A stretch of DNA of 49,186 nucleotides from the NCBI GenBank assembly GCA_016867335.1, contig VGJU01000005.1, forward strand, positions 1 to 49,186, read 5' to 3'. Position 1 is the stretch's first letter, and every line of letters begins with the position of its first letter. Below, in pieces: positions 34,320 through 43,434 of this stretch. Source of the DNA: Candidatus Zixiibacteriota bacterium. Lineage in GTDB: Bacteria; JAAXHH01. The notes below the pieces were generated by a model. It ran no database searches, was not told where the DNA came from, and saw only the letters and a program-made list of their open reading frames with translations. Made by a program: the position numbers and the translations under genes.

Positions 34320-35654
34320 ATGTCAAACGAATCTACCCCTTCCGTGGCGTTGCACACCCTCGGTTGCAGGCTGAACCATTACGAGACGGAGGCGATCCGG
34401 GAAAAGTTCGTTGCCGAAGGATTCCGGGTCGTTCCGTTTACCTCCGAAGCCGACGTATACGTGGTCAACACGTGTACGGTGACCGGCCAAGCCGACTATC
34501 AGGCACGACAGACGCTTCGTCGTGTCATCCGCCAATCCCCCGACTCCTTTGTCGTAGCTACCGGATGCTACGCCCAGACCGATGCACAAGCGCTTTTGGA
34601 CATCGAAGGCGTGAATCTGGTACTCGGCAATGCGGAAAAGGCCGACATCGTCAGATATGTAACCGAGGGGCGACGCACAGCGCAGCCCTCGGCCATCGTC
34701 ACTCGACGGAGCGATCTGTCCTCGTTTGACGAAAGTCTCGACGTACACGCCTTTGCCGACCATACGCGGGCGTTGCTCAAAATACAGGATGGGTGCGATC
34801 AGTTTTGTTCGTTTTGCATCATCCCTTGGGCACGAGGAAGACACAGAAGCCGCTCCGCAAACTCCATAGACCGGGAATTGGCGTCGTTCCAAGCAGGTGG
34901 CTTCCGGGAAGTGGTGCTTACCGGCGTGCATCTCGGCGAATACGGCTCCGACTTACGACCGGTCTCGTCGCTCTGTGAGACGATAGAAACCATCCTGAGC
35001 CGCCCGTACCCGGCCCGGTTGCGTTTGAGTTCGATATGGCCGACCGCCGTCACTCCTTCGCTTGTCGGTTTTATGACCCGCCATCAACCCCGGTTTTGCC
35101 GATATCTTCATCTGGCCGTCCAGCACGCAGACAACGAAATACTCGCGGCGATGCGGCGCCCCTATACCGTAGAAGACACCGACACCGTCATCCGACAGGT
35201 TGTACGGGACATCCCGGGTATCTGTCTCGGTGCCGACATCATGACCGGGTTCCCGGGTGAAACGTCCGCGCATTTCGACCGGATGTACCGGTGGTTGGAA
35301 GACGCGCCCTTGGCGTATCTACACGTATTTTCCTATTCTCCCCGCAAACATACCCTTGCCGCGCGAATGCCAGGACAGGTAAACCCTCGCCAAACAAAGG
35401 AGAGAAGTCTTTTGCTCCGTCGTCTGAGCGAGAGCAAAACCGAAGCATTCTACCGTTCGTTCGTAGGCAGTGAAGTGGAAGTGCTGGTAGAAACCTCGGA
35501 AAGAGAAGGGAGGCTTTCGGGGCGGACGGACAACTATGTGCGGGTCGAGTTTGAGGGGCCGGATTCGCTGATGGGGCATACGGTCGTTGTGCGGCTTACG
35601 GAGGCGAACGGACAACGTGCCGTAGGGGTGCAACCCCCGGTAGAAAGACGTTGA
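34320..35654 (+). CDS. mtaB: tRNA t6A37 methylthiotransferase MtaB
   Basis: 444-residue radical-SAM methylthiotransferase that makes ms2t6A at position 37 of ANN-reading tRNAs. The UPF0004 domain supplies three cysteines (HTLGCRLN, VNTCTVTG, ATGCYAQ). The radical SAM domain has CDQFCSFC for the second 4Fe-4S cluster, and a C-terminal TRAM domain follows (VGSEVEVLVE to GHTVVVRLTEANG). The second-half motif is SSIWP where SSIEP is usual. The last codons (about 35621-35640) run through a short hairpin GGGGT-GCA-ACCCC resembling a reduced REP element. Confidence 0.92.
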   Translation: MSNESTPSVALHTLGCRLNHYETEAIREKFVAEGFRVVPFTSEADVYVVNTCTVTGQADYQARQTLRRVIRQSPDSFVVATGCYAQTDAQALLDIEGVNLVLGNAEKADIVRYVTEGRRTAQPSAIVTRRSDLSSFDESLDVHAFADHTRALLKIQDGCDQFCSFCIIPWARGRHRSRSANSIDRELASFQAGGFREVVLTGVHLGEYGSDLRPVSSLCETIETILSRPYPARLRLSSIWPTAVTPSLVGFMTRHQPRFCRYLHLAVQHADNEILAAMRRPYTVEDTDTVIRQVVRDIPGICLGADIMTGFPGETSAHFDRMYRWLEDAPLAYLHVFSYSPRKHTLAARMPGQVNPRQTKERSLLLRRLSESKTEAFYRSFVGSEVEVLVETSEREGRLSGRTDNYVRVEFEGPDSLMGHTVVVRLTEANGQRAVGVQPPVERR

Positions 35655-35679
35655 CAGCCGTCGGATGCGGCTATATCTT
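35651..35679 (+). promoter_or_regulatory. promoter for tRNA-Arg
   Basis: TTGACA (35651-35656, overlapping the mtaB stop) and TATCTT (35674-35679) are 17 bases apart, with the tRNA 5' end 12 bases downstream of the -10. Spacing and the perfect -35 make a dedicated tRNA promoter likely. Confidence 0.65.
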
Positions 35680-35690
35680 AAGATGCGTTT

Positions 35691-35763
35691 GCGCCAGTAG
35701 CTCAGTGGATAGAGCGACGGCCTCCGGAGCCGTAGGTCAGAGGTTCAAGTCCTCTCTGGCGTA
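35691..35763 (+). tRNA. tRNA-Arg (anticodon CCG)
   Basis: A full 73-base cloverleaf. Acceptor arms are GCGCCAG and CTGGCGT (first pair G-U) with discriminator A, the D stem is GCTC/GAGC, and the anticodon stem ACGGC/GCCGT holds loop CTCCGGA (anticodon CCG). The variable loop has five bases and the T stem is AGAGG/CCTCT with loop TTCAAGT. The 3' CCA is not encoded. A serine recombinase gene ends 10 bases downstream on the opposite strand. Confidence 0.95.
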
Positions 35764-35772
35764 TTTTCCCTT

Positions 35773-36501
35773 TCAAAATATCCCGTTTTTTTCTTCGTGT
35801 AGCGTATTGCCAAGCAGATAACGCACCGTCGAGGCGTACCATCTGGCTTGGCGCCCTCCACGCGCGACCTGCTTGGTCGCCACGCCTGTCCGATTAAGTT
35901 CATCGGCGATCTTGCGCAGAGACCACCGATTTTCGCGCCACGTCCGTACCTGAGCCAGAACTTCCTGCTCGACTCGGTTGGGGTTTAATTGATTCCCCAC
36001 GAGATCGTATCCGTATGGTGTTACACCGTAGGAAAAACGGTTCGATTTTTTTAGCGCGATATCGGTCCGTGTCCGCTCCGACGTAAGAGACGGCTCCAAG
36101 ACCGCCAGTTCCGCCGTTGTGCGGCGAAATATCTCCCCTTCCTCCGTGTCCGACTGGATCGGCGCGCCGCCCATATCCGTTACATGCAAGGTAAGACCAA
36201 GCGCCGTCCATGCCGATAGATACAAAAGAATTTCGTCGGCACTGCGAAAAAGACGGTCCAATTTCCAGATCACCACATGCCCTACACCGCCCGACTCGAC
36301 CACCTTGAGCAAATCTCTCCCTCCAAGCCGGTGTGTCAACGGTATAGCGCCAGCTACCCGGTCGTCGCGAACCGTAAGAATAGCATCCAGGGAAACCGAG
36401 CGGCAATAGGCGGAGATAGACGCTTCCTGAGCGCGCATGGCTTTTTCGTCGGGTTCGTGTTCCTGCGGCCCTATACGGAGATAGCATACGGCTTTGTTCA
36501 T
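35773..36501 (-). CDS. serine recombinase-like protein lacking the catalytic serine
   Basis: 242 residues: a resolvase N-terminal domain (about 1-150) and a Recombinase domain (about 155-242, YGVTPYGYDLVGNQ, WSLRKIADELNRTGVAT). The helix-associated KLDRLFRSADE and SERTRTDIAL are kept. The start, however, reads AVCYLRIGPQEHE, with Gly11 where the family has the nucleophile serine (RVS). The protein is also short; large serine recombinases run to 450-550 residues. It may be a dead remnant or a DNA-binding derivative. It lies tail-to-tail against tRNA-Arg, a common integration site, but no duplicated tRNA end was found nearby. ATG 36501 gives the usual N-terminus. Confidence 0.8.
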   Translation of the reverse strand: MNKAVCYLRIGPQEHEPDEKAMRAQEASISAYCRSVSLDAILTVRDDRVAGAIPLTHRLGGRDLLKVVESGGVGHVVIWKLDRLFRSADEILLYLSAWTALGLTLHVTDMGGAPIQSDTEEGEIFRRTTAELAVLEPSLTSERTRTDIALKKSNRFSYGVTPYGYDLVGNQLNPNRVEQEVLAQVRTWRENRWSLRKIADELNRTGVATKQVARGGRQARWYASTVRYLLGNTLHEEKNGIF

Positions 36502-36592
36502 AGCCACGGATTCCTGGATAAACGGATGAAAGAAACGGCGCAATGTATGGATAGGTACTGTTTTGGACGGGCTTTATCAATTCAATTTTTTC

Positions 36593-36621
36593 TTGCGATA
36601 TTGTCGTAGGGGCTGTATATT
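36593..36621 (+). promoter_or_regulatory. promoter for the rimP-nusA-infB operon
   Basis: TTGCGA (36593-36598) and TATATT (36616-36621) with a 17-base spacer; transcription would start near 36628. This gives a leader of about 115 bases before rimP that contains the terminator-like hairpin at 36689-36717. Confidence 0.55.
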
Positions 36622-36688
36622 TACAAGGTGTTCCGGTTTGGCCCGTCGTCGAACGCCGGGTATCTTTCGGGCCGGGCCGGTCTTGTGA

Positions 36689-36717
36689 AGTGGGCGGTGG
36701 GGTTGCCCGCTTTTTTT
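36689..36717 (+). promoter_or_regulatory. terminator-like leader hairpin (rimP leader / attenuator)
   Basis: A stem of seven pairs (A-GTGGGC with GCCCGC-T, one G-U pair) and a nine-base loop is followed directly by seven T (36711-36717), 27 bases before the rimP start. This is an intrinsic terminator by form but stands inside the leader of an essential operon encoding NusA. It is most simply read as an attenuator sensing NusA or elongation. rimP leader RNAs are known in Proteobacteria; membership of that family is not established here. Confidence 0.7.
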
Positions 36718-36743
36718 GTATAGACACGCTGGAGAGTACGCCA

Positions 36744-37214
36744 TTGATCGACGATCGGGAAACGATCTTGTCGCGTGTCAGACCGCTGATCGATCCTGTC
36801 GTCGAAAAGGCCGGGCTGGAACTGGTCGACGTCGAACTTACCGGTGGGCATGGTCGGGCGATTTTGCGGGTCTTGGTAGACAGACAGGAGCGGGTGACGC
36901 TCGACGAATGCGTACGGGTAAATCGGGCGCTCTCGGACCTTCTCGATGTCGAGGATCCGATTCCTTATACGTACACGCTGGAAGTTTGTTCTCCCGGCTT
37001 GGATCGCCCGTTCAAGACGTTGCGCGACTATGAACGCGCCATCGGAAAACCGATCCGGATCGTTACGCGGGAAAATTTCGAAGGGACCAACGTCCATATA
37101 GGACGGCTGGAAACATGCAGCGACACGGAGGTTGCCGTCCGCATCGGCGAGACGCTCCGGATCATTCCCGTGTCGATCGTTCAGAAAGCGCAGAAAGAAA
37201 TCGTCTGGGAATAG
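36744..37214 (+). CDS. rimP: ribosome maturation factor RimP
   Basis: 156 residues with the two RimP domains: AGLELVDVELTGGHGRAILRVLVDR and LEVCSPGLDRPFKTLRDYERAIGK, the latter containing the family signature. It assists late 30S assembly. The start is TTG 36744 with GGAGAG seven bases upstream and the expected N-terminus (MIDDRETILSRV). The longer frame to 36690 would translate the leader hairpin. It is first gene of the nusA-infB operon, 29 bases before nusA. Confidence 0.92.
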   Translation: MIDDRETILSRVRPLIDPVVEKAGLELVDVELTGGHGRAILRVLVDRQERVTLDECVRVNRALSDLLDVEDPIPYTYTLEVCSPGLDRPFKTLRDYERAIGKPIRIVTRENFEGTNVHIGRLETCSDTEVAVRIGETLRIIPVSIVQKAQKEIVWE

Positions 37215-37243
37215 GCGGCGTATCCGCCGGAGGTATAGATGGC

Positions 37244-38527
37244 ATGAATTATGAAGTGACGGAAGCCTTAAGTCAGATCATGCGCGAGAAAAACGTCGAC
37301 CGTACGGTGGTGATGGAAACCTTGCGCACCGGTCTTGTGGCGGCGGCGCGCAAACAATTCGGCACCGGTGAAAACATCGACCTGCGGATGGACGAGAAAA
37401 CCGGCCGGATGGAGATGGTGGCGACATGGAACGTGGTGGGTGACGTGGTCGATCCTGAGACCGAAAAAACGCTTGCCGAGGCGCGTCAGATCGACCCGTC
37501 GGCGCGGGTAGGAGAGACGTTCGAGCAGACGCTTCCTTTCGATCTTTTCGGGCGCAACGCCATCCAAGCGGTCAAACAGGTGGTTGTCCAGCGTGTACGC
37601 GAGGCCGAACGCGAAAACATCTACGAACTGTACAAGGACCGCGTGGGCGACACCGTTACCGGTACCGTACAACAGGTGGACCGGGGCAACATCATCGTCA
37701 AGCTGGACCGGGCTGAGGCGTTGGTTCCGTGGCGCGAACAGATTCGCCGGGAAAAGTACAAACAGGGCGAAACAATCCGCGCGTACATATTCGAAGTACA
37801 GAAATCGGCCAAAGGCCCGCAGATTCTTCTTTCACGCACCCATCCCGGTTTTCTGGAAATCCTGTTTCGGATGGAAGTCCCCGAAATACACGAAGGCATC
37901 GTGGAGGTTAAGTCGGTCGCGCGTGAACCCGGCGACCGGTCCAAGATCGCCGTGTTTTCGCATGACAACCGAGTAGACGGGGTAGGAGCATGCGTGGGGA
38001 TGAAGGGCACACGCGTACAGGCGGTGGTCCGGGAACTTAACAACGAACGAATCGATATCGTGCCGTGGAGCAACGACCCTACCGTATTTGTCACGCAGGC
38101 GCTCCGTCCGGCGAACGTGTCGCAGGTTCATATCCTCGATATTGCCGAAAAAAAGATGCGTGTCGTCGTCGAGGACGATCAACTGTCGCTTGCCATCGGC
38201 AAGGCAGGGCAAAACGCCCGGCTTTCCGCCAAGTTGACCGGCTGGAACATCGACTTGATCAAGCGTTCCGACCTTGAGAAACAGTTGATGGCCGAGACGT
38301 TCGGGGTAGATCGCGACGAAAAGGAAGAGGAAGTTTCGGATTTGGGCGGTGTTCCGGTAGACGACTTGGTGGGGCTTTCGCCCAAGTGGCTGGAAAAACT
38401 CAAGGAGGCGGGGTATACAACCATCGAGTCGTTGGAAGGGGTGACGCGGGAACAGCTCATGGAGATTCCCGGTGTCGGGGCGGCGACGGCAGACAAGATG
38501 TTGACGGCGGTCCGGGGCGCACAATAA
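37244..38527 (+). CDS. nusA: transcription termination/antitermination factor NusA
   Basis: 427 residues. The RNA-polymerase-binding N-domain (1-130, ALSQIMREKNVDRTVVMETL) is followed by an S1 domain (about 137-205, DTVTGTVQQVDRGNIIVKLD) and two KH domains with GMKGTRVQAVVRELNNERID and LAIGKAGQNARLSAKLTGW. A single C-terminal helix-hairpin-helix unit (LVGLSPKWLEKLKEAGYTTI to IPGVGAATADKML) ends the protein. It modulates pausing, termination and rRNA antitermination. One HhH repeat instead of the two acidic repeats of E. coli is normal outside gamma-proteobacteria. GGAGG lies ten bases before ATG 37244. Confidence 0.95.
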   Translation: MNYEVTEALSQIMREKNVDRTVVMETLRTGLVAAARKQFGTGENIDLRMDEKTGRMEMVATWNVVGDVVDPETEKTLAEARQIDPSARVGETFEQTLPFDLFGRNAIQAVKQVVVQRVREAERENIYELYKDRVGDTVTGTVQQVDRGNIIVKLDRAEALVPWREQIRREKYKQGETIRAYIFEVQKSAKGPQILLSRTHPGFLEILFRMEVPEIHEGIVEVKSVAREPGDRSKIAVFSHDNRVDGVGACVGMKGTRVQAVVRELNNERIDIVPWSNDPTVFVTQALRPANVSQVHILDIAEKKMRVVVEDDQLSLAIGKAGQNARLSAKLTGWNIDLIKRSDLEKQLMAETFGVDRDEKEEEVSDLGGVPVDDLVGLSPKWLEKLKEAGYTTIESLEGVTREQLMEIPGVGAATADKMLTAVRGAQ

Positions 38528-38542
38528 ACGGTGGAGCCGCAG

Positions 38543-38941
38543 ATGAAAAGAGTCCGGGAAACACAAGACGGCGTTTCCAACGGCGAATTGCGGCCTGTGA
38601 TTTCGGATTCGATCTTGGGATTGATCGGTCTTGCCTTTCGCGCGCGTCAGGTGCGGGCAGGTGCTTCGGCAACCCGAGCGCTGATTCGTTCGGGCAAGGC
38701 GCGTCTTGTAGTGGTGGCTAAGGACAGTTCGGAGAATACGAAGCGGTTGTTTACCTATCTTGCCCGGCAACAGGCGATTCCCATCGTAGAAGGACACACC
38801 TGCGAGGAGTTCGGCGTTTGTTTCGACGGCGCTCCCAAGGCAGTGGTGACGATAATCGACGCTCATTTTGCAGACGGCATTCTAAAAAAAGCCGGCATAC
38901 GATCCCCCCGAAACGGGAGGACCCACCAGGGGGAGGCATAA
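38543..38941 (+). CDS. ylxQ: L7Ae-family RNA-binding protein (YlxQ-like)
   Basis: 132 residues with the L7Ae/L30e/S12e core: ILGLIGLAFRARQVRAGASATRALIRSGKARLVVVAKDSSENTKR, then VCFDGAPKAVVTIIDAHFADGIL. The nusA-ylxQ-infB position matches the kink-turn-binding YlxQ of Firmicutes and relatives. The preceding YlxR gene usually found between nusA and ylxQ is absent. GGAG lies six bases before ATG 38543; an in-frame GTG 38531 is possible. Confidence 0.85.
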   Translation: MKRVRETQDGVSNGELRPVISDSILGLIGLAFRARQVRAGASATRALIRSGKARLVVVAKDSSENTKRLFTYLARQQAIPIVEGHTCEEFGVCFDGAPKAVVTIIDAHFADGILKKAGIRSPRNGRTHQGEA

Positions 38942-38945
38942 CGAT

Positions 38946-41396
38946 ATGGCCCGAAAAAGAATCTACGAAGTTGCCCGTCAGTACAACATTTCGAGCGATG
39001 CGCTCATCCAGATGCTGCGCGACCTCAAACACGACGTAAAGAGTCACATGAGTGTCATGGACGAAAAGATGATTCTTGACGTCAACATGAAGTTCGAGGC
39101 TGAAAAGATCGCGGCGCGCGAGGATCAGGCCCGCAAAAAGCTGATGGCTGAAAAGACGGAAAAACCGGTGAGCGAAAAACCACAGCCCGGAAAATCACCC
39201 GTCGCCGCACCGCAAGGTCCGCAAGGGGGACCCCAGCAGTCGCAGACCGCCCCTGCCGCGCAACGTCCGCAAGGAGGGCCGCGCCCGTCGGGTGCCGGAC
39301 TGCAACGTCCATCGGGTGCCGGACCCCAACGTCCGCAAGGAGGGCCGCGTCCGTCGGGTGCCGGACCCCAACGTCCGCAAGGGGGATCACCACGCCGCCC
39401 CGCTTCCCCGGCCACCGCCCCGGCCCGACCGGCAACGGCTCCGTCTTACGATGCCGGTGGAGAGGATCGTGCCCGACGCCATCGGTCAAAACGAAAAAAA
39501 CGTCCGGCAACGGATCAACGTGAGGTGGAAGCCAGCGTACGCCGTACCCTTGCCCAGATGGACACGGGCCGTGTACGCCGACGCCGACGCCGCGGTGGAA
39601 AAGACGAGGACGGTGAAGAAACCGATCAGGGCAACCTGATTCAGGTTCCGGAGTTTATTTCCGCCGCCGAACTGGCCGAATACATCGGCGTAAACCCGAC
39701 GGCCATCGTCGCCAAATGTTTTCAGATGGGGCTGATGATCACCATAAACCAGCGACTCGATATGGCTACCTTGGTGACCGTCGCCGCGGAATTCGGTTTT
39801 GAACTGGAAGAACAGGCCGAATACGGTCTCGAATTTCTGGAGGAAGAAGAAAAGGAAGAAGAGGAAGCGGAACTCGATGCACGTCCCCCTGTCGTGACTA
39901 TCATGGGGCATGTAGATCACGGAAAAACCTCGTTGCTCGACTACATCCGCGAGAGCAACGTAATCGCTGGGGAAGCGGGTGGTATCACGCAGCATATCGG
40001 TGCGTACGAAGTGGAACTTCCCCAAGGGAAAATCGCATTTCTGGATACACCCGGTCACGAAGCGTTTTCGGCCATGCGTGCGCGTGGCGCTCAAGCCACC
40101 GATTTGGTCGTGCTCGTCGTCGCGTCGGACGAGGAAGTCATGCCGCAAACGGTGGAAGCCATAGACCACGCCAAAGCCGCCAGCGTTCCGATCATTGTTG
40201 CGCTCAACAAGATGGACCTCCCTACGGCGCGTCCGGATCGTATCAAGGATCAGTTGGGGCATCACGGTCTGATCCCGGAAGAATGGGGAGGTGAGACCAT
40301 CATGTGCGAGGTATCGGCCAAAACCGGCACCGGGGTCGATCACTTGCTGGAGATGATACTGCTTCAGTCCGAGGTGCTGGACCTAAAGGCCAACTACAAC
40401 CGGCGTGCGCAGGGTGTAGTCATCGAAGCGGAACTGGACAAGGGACGCGGAACGATGGCGACGGTACTGATCCAGCAAGGCGTATTAAAAGTTGGAGATC
40501 CCTTTGTTGCGGGCCAGAACAGCGGCAAGGTGCGGGCGCTCCTCAATGAACGAGGTCACCGAATGGAGTCCGCCGGGCCATCCACCCCGGTTCAGATCAT
40601 GGGATTTACGGGTATGCCGCAGGTGGGGGATATGTTTGCGGTGATGGAATCGGAGCAGTTGGCACGGGAAATCAGCAACAAACGCCAGCAACTGCGGCGC
40701 GCACATGACTATCGCCAAGCACGCCCTGTCACCCTCGAAGATATCTATCATCAGATACAGGAAGGGCAGATACAAGAACTGCCTTTGGTGATCAAGGGCG
40801 ACGTAGGCGGTTCGGTAGAAGCGTTGAGCGACCAGCTTATTCGGCTTGAAAACGACGAGGTAAAAATCCGGATCATCCATGCCGGGGTCGGTGCGATCAA
40901 CGAATCCGACGTGTTGCTGGCGACCGCCTCCAACGCCATCATCATCGGGTTTCACGTACGCCCGGCCAATGCCCGCGTCCGCGATCTCGCCGAACGCGAA
41001 AAAGTCGATATCCGGTTGTACGATATCATTTACCGGGTTACGCAGGATGTTACGGCCGCGCTCGAAGGGATGCTCAAACCGGAAATTCAGGAAAAGGTCG
41101 TGGGGATCGTCGAAATTCGGGAAATCTTCCGGGTGCCGCGTGCCGGCGTCGTAGCCGGATGTCTGGTCCAGTCGGGATCGGTTCGTCGTAACGCATCGGT
41201 CCGGTTGGTACGGGACGGCGTGGTGGTGTACGATGGCACGATCGGATCGTTGCGTCGGTTTAAGGAAGATGTGCGCGAAGTGCAGACCGGGTTCGAGTGC
41301 GGTCTGACAATCGACGGGTATCAGGATTTAAAAGAGCGTGATCAGGTGGAAGTATACGAAACACAGGAAGTGGCCCGTCAGTTTCAGGTACGATAA
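38946..41396 (+). CDS. infB: translation initiation factor IF-2
   Basis: 816-residue GTPase that places initiator tRNA on the ribosome. The N-terminal IF2_N helix ([22 protein letters not shown]) is followed by a low-complexity linker at about 70-160 built from [11 protein letters not shown]-type repeats, and then a second IF2_N-like region ([16 protein letters not shown]). The G domain has G1 [10 protein letters not shown]2 GITQHIG, G3 DTPGHEAF and G4 NKMD. Domains II-IV run to the C-terminus. The linker repeats (39261-39392) are recent at DNA level. GGGAGG lies just upstream of ATG 38946. Confidence 0.96.
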   Translation: MARKRIYEVARQYNISSDALIQMLRDLKHDVKSHMSVMDEKMILDVNMKFEAEKIAAREDQARKKLMAEKTEKPVSEKPQPGKSPVAAPQGPQGGPQQSQTAPAAQRPQGGPRPSGAGLQRPSGAGPQRPQGGPRPSGAGPQRPQGGSPRRPASPATAPARPATAPSYDAGGEDRARRHRSKRKKRPATDQREVEASVRRTLAQMDTGRVRRRRRRGGKDEDGEETDQGNLIQVPEFISAAELAEYIGVNPTAIVAKCFQMGLMITINQRLDMATLVTVAAEFGFELEEQAEYGLEFLEEEEKEEEEAELDARPPVVTIMGHVDHGKTSLLDYIRESNVIAGEAGGITQHIGAYEVELPQGKIAFLDTPGHEAFSAMRARGAQATDLVVLVVASDEEVMPQTVEAIDHAKAASVPIIVALNKMDLPTARPDRIKDQLGHHGLIPEEWGGETIMCEVSAKTGTGVDHLLEMILLQSEVLDLKANYNRRAQGVVIEAELDKGRGTMATVLIQQGVLKVGDPFVAGQNSGKVRALLNERGHRMESAGPSTPVQIMGFTGMPQVGDMFAVMESEQLAREISNKRQQLRRAHDYRQARPVTLEDIYHQIQEGQIQELPLVIKGDVGGSVEALSDQLIRLENDEVKIRIIHAGVGAINESDVLLATASNAIIIGFHVRPANARVRDLAEREKVDIRLYDIIYRVTQDVTAALEGMLKPEIQEKVVGIVEIREIFRVPRAGVVAGCLVQSGSVRRNASVRLVRDGVVVYDGTIGSLRRFKEDVREVQTGFECGLTIDGYQDLKERDQVEVYETQEVARQFQVR
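39261..39392. repeat. tandem repeats in the IF-2 linker
   Basis: Near-identical units encoding [12 protein letters not shown] are repeated about three times, with a shorter RPSGAG unit between. DNA-level similarity of the copies shows recent unequal duplication in an in-frame, disordered linker. Confidence 0.7.
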
Positions 41397-41399
41397 CGC

Positions 41400-41681
41400 A
41401 TGGTGGTAGCTACCTGTCGGATCGAGATGTTCGTGCCGGAAAGCGGCTCACTTAAGGGAAAACGTCAGGTCGTCAAAGCGCTCAAAGATCGGATTCGCAG
41501 CCGTTTTAACGTATCGGTGGCGGAAGTCGATCATCAGGATTTGTGGCAACGGGCGACGCTTGGCGTGGCGGTTGTGTCCAACGAATCGGCCCATGCCGAT
41601 CAGACATTGGCGCACGTCATTCGGCTGGTCCAACAGGAACCACGATTGACGGTACTCGATATACAGACCGAATTTCGATAG
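41400..41681 (+). CDS. ylxP: DUF503 family protein (YlxP-like)
   Basis: 93 residues: CRIEMFVPESGSLKGKRQVVKALKDRIRSRFNVSVAEVDHQDLWQRATLGVAVVS is the DUF503 signature. The gene commonly sits between infB and rbfA. The biochemical role is not established. It starts three bases after the infB stop and ends nine bases before rbfA. Confidence 0.9.
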   Translation: MVVATCRIEMFVPESGSLKGKRQVVKALKDRIRSRFNVSVAEVDHQDLWQRATLGVAVVSNESAHADQTLAHVIRLVQQEPRLTVLDIQTEFR

Positions 41682-41690
41682 GACGTTGAA

Positions 41691-42077
41691 ATGCCGCACC
41701 GTCGCCCGGTCCGCGTGGCGGACCAGATCAAAGAAGAAATCAGCGACATTCTTCGCACCGAGATGAAAGATCCGCGTTTGGGTTTTCTGACGATTACGGC
41801 GGTGGATATCTCGACCGATCTGCGTCATGCAAAGGTATTTTTTAGTGTGTTGGGGACCGACAAAGAGAAAGAACAATGCCGAACTACGCTTGAGAAGGCG
41901 GCAGGATTTGTCCGGTCACAGCTTGGTCGGCGTGTCAGGATGCGGCATATCCCTGAACTTTTGTTTCGCTATGACGACTCGTATGCCTACGCGCAGCGTA
42001 TTGCCGAGGTCATGAAAAAAATAGAACCTGAATCCGACGGCGAAGCGGTCGTTCCTTCTGCCGGGGAGGAACGGTAA
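41691..42077 (+). CDS. rbfA: ribosome-binding factor A
   Basis: 128 residues with the KH-like RbfA fold: RVADQIKEEISDILRTEMKDPRLGFLTITAVDISTDLRHAKVFFSV and the C-terminal LGRRVRMRHIPELLFRYDDSYAYAQRI. It binds immature 30S subunits and supports 16S rRNA 5' maturation. The next gene, ribF, follows after five bases; truB, often present between them, is missing. Confidence 0.94.
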   Translation: MPHRRPVRVADQIKEEISDILRTEMKDPRLGFLTITAVDISTDLRHAKVFFSVLGTDKEKEQCRTTLEKAAGFVRSQLGRRVRMRHIPELLFRYDDSYAYAQRIAEVMKKIEPESDGEAVVPSAGEER

Positions 42078-42082
42078 CATCG

Positions 42083-43027
42083 ATGAAGGTGTTTCGCACT
42101 ATCGACGAGGCGGCCTCGGAAGCCGGGGGGGCGGTCATTGCGGTAGGAAATTTTGATGGGGTTCACGAGGGGCATCGGGTCATCATAGCGACGGCGATAG
42201 ACAGGGCGCGTCAACTGGGCAGTTTGTCCATGATCGTAACGTTCGATCCGCATCCGCGTCAGGTGCTGGGAAAAAACGTCGCTTTTTCGGTGTTGACTTC
42301 GCTGGAAGAAAAAATCCATCTGATCGGTCGGAAGGGAGCGGATGCGCTGTTGATCATACCGTTTACCGAAGCGTTCGCCCGGATCGAACCGGAGCTTTAT
42401 GTACGGGAAATCTATGTAGACCGGCTTGGCGTCCGGGAAGCGGTGGTAGGATACAGCCATGCGTTCGGTCATCGCGGACACGGCAATACGGACTTGCTGA
42501 AAACACTCGGTGCACGGTATGGTTTTCCCGTTCAGGTCGTTCCGCCGTTGAATATCGAGGGAGAAATCGTCAACAGCAGCAAAATAAAGGCATTTCTTTC
42601 GGAAGGCCGGGTGTGTGATGCGGCCCGACTGCTTGGGCGGCGGTTTCGGATTACCGGAATGGTGGTCCCCGGAGAGGGAAGAGGGCGAAAGTTGCAATTT
42701 CCGACCGCCAATCTGGACTTTGACGGCGTGCCCTATCTGATCCCCCGGCATGGCGTCTATGCAGTAGAGGTGCTGGTGGACGACCGGATTTGCGCCGGTG
42801 TGATGAATATCGGTGTTAGACCGACTTTTGGTAGCGATCGGCTGTCGTGCGAAGTGCATATTCTTGATTTTGAAGAACGGATCTACGGAAAACGCATGAG
42901 CGTAGAGTTTTCGGGGTACATTCGGGATGAAAAGAAGTTTCCGACCTTGGCGTTGCTGCAAGAACAGATCGGAAACGATATCGTTACGGCTCGTCGGATG
43001 TTGAACACCCGTCCATCGGGAAATTGA
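42083..43027 (+). CDS. ribF: bifunctional riboflavin kinase/FAD synthetase
   Basis: 314 residues. The N-terminal FAD synthetase domain belongs to the nucleotidyltransferase fold ([18 protein letters not shown], with the HxGH-like motif, and [19 protein letters not shown]). The C-terminal riboflavin kinase domain (about 180-314) contains [25 protein letters not shown] and MNIGVRPTF. It turns riboflavin into FMN and FAD. Its usual position between rbfA/truB and rpsO is kept. Confidence 0.95.
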   Translation: MKVFRTIDEAASEAGGAVIAVGNFDGVHEGHRVIIATAIDRARQLGSLSMIVTFDPHPRQVLGKNVAFSVLTSLEEKIHLIGRKGADALLIIPFTEAFARIEPELYVREIYVDRLGVREAVVGYSHAFGHRGHGNTDLLKTLGARYGFPVQVVPPLNIEGEIVNSSKIKAFLSEGRVCDAARLLGRRFRITGMVVPGEGRGRKLQFPTANLDFDGVPYLIPRHGVYAVEVLVDDRICAGVMNIGVRPTFGSDRLSCEVHILDFEERIYGKRMSVEFSGYIRDEKKFPTLALLQEQIGNDIVTARRMLNTRPSGN

Positions 43028-43053
43028 CGGTTCTATCACAAGGAGAGGTCAAA

Positions 43054-43323
43054 GTGGCTTTAGAGGCGCAGGAAAAAAAGGTCATCGTTTCCAAACAGGC
43101 CCGTCACGAAAAGGATACGGGATCGTCGGAAGTGCAGATCGGTTTGCTTACGGCCCGTATCGTCGAGTTGACGGAGCATTTCAAGGTCAACAAACACGAC
43201 CATCATTCGCTTCGAGGGCTTTTGCGGCTCGTAGGCCAGCGACGTCGTCTTATGGCCTATCTCAAGCGCAAGGACATAGAGAAATACCGGAAAGTGGTGG
43301 CGGATCTCGGATTGCGTGGTTGA
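43054..43323 (+). CDS. rpsO: 30S ribosomal protein S15
   Basis: 89 residues from GTG 43054, exactly the common S15 length. It has [44 protein letters not shown] and [25 protein letters not shown] lies upstream of the GTG. A longer frame from TTG 43024 overlaps ribF and would read the Shine-Dalgarno, so it is rejected. rpsO-pnp order is conserved. Confidence 0.96.
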   Translation: MALEAQEKKVIVSKQARHEKDTGSSEVQIGLLTARIVELTEHFKVNKHDHHSLRGLLRLVGQRRRLMAYLKRKDIEKYRKVVADLGLRG

Positions 43324-43434
43324 ACACCGTAGTTTTTCGAAAGCGCCGCGTGGGCGAAGTTATATCTACCGAATCCTTTACGGTCGGCGCAGACAGCGAT
43401 CAACAGGGTGTCGGAAAAGGAGAATGGCTGGTCT

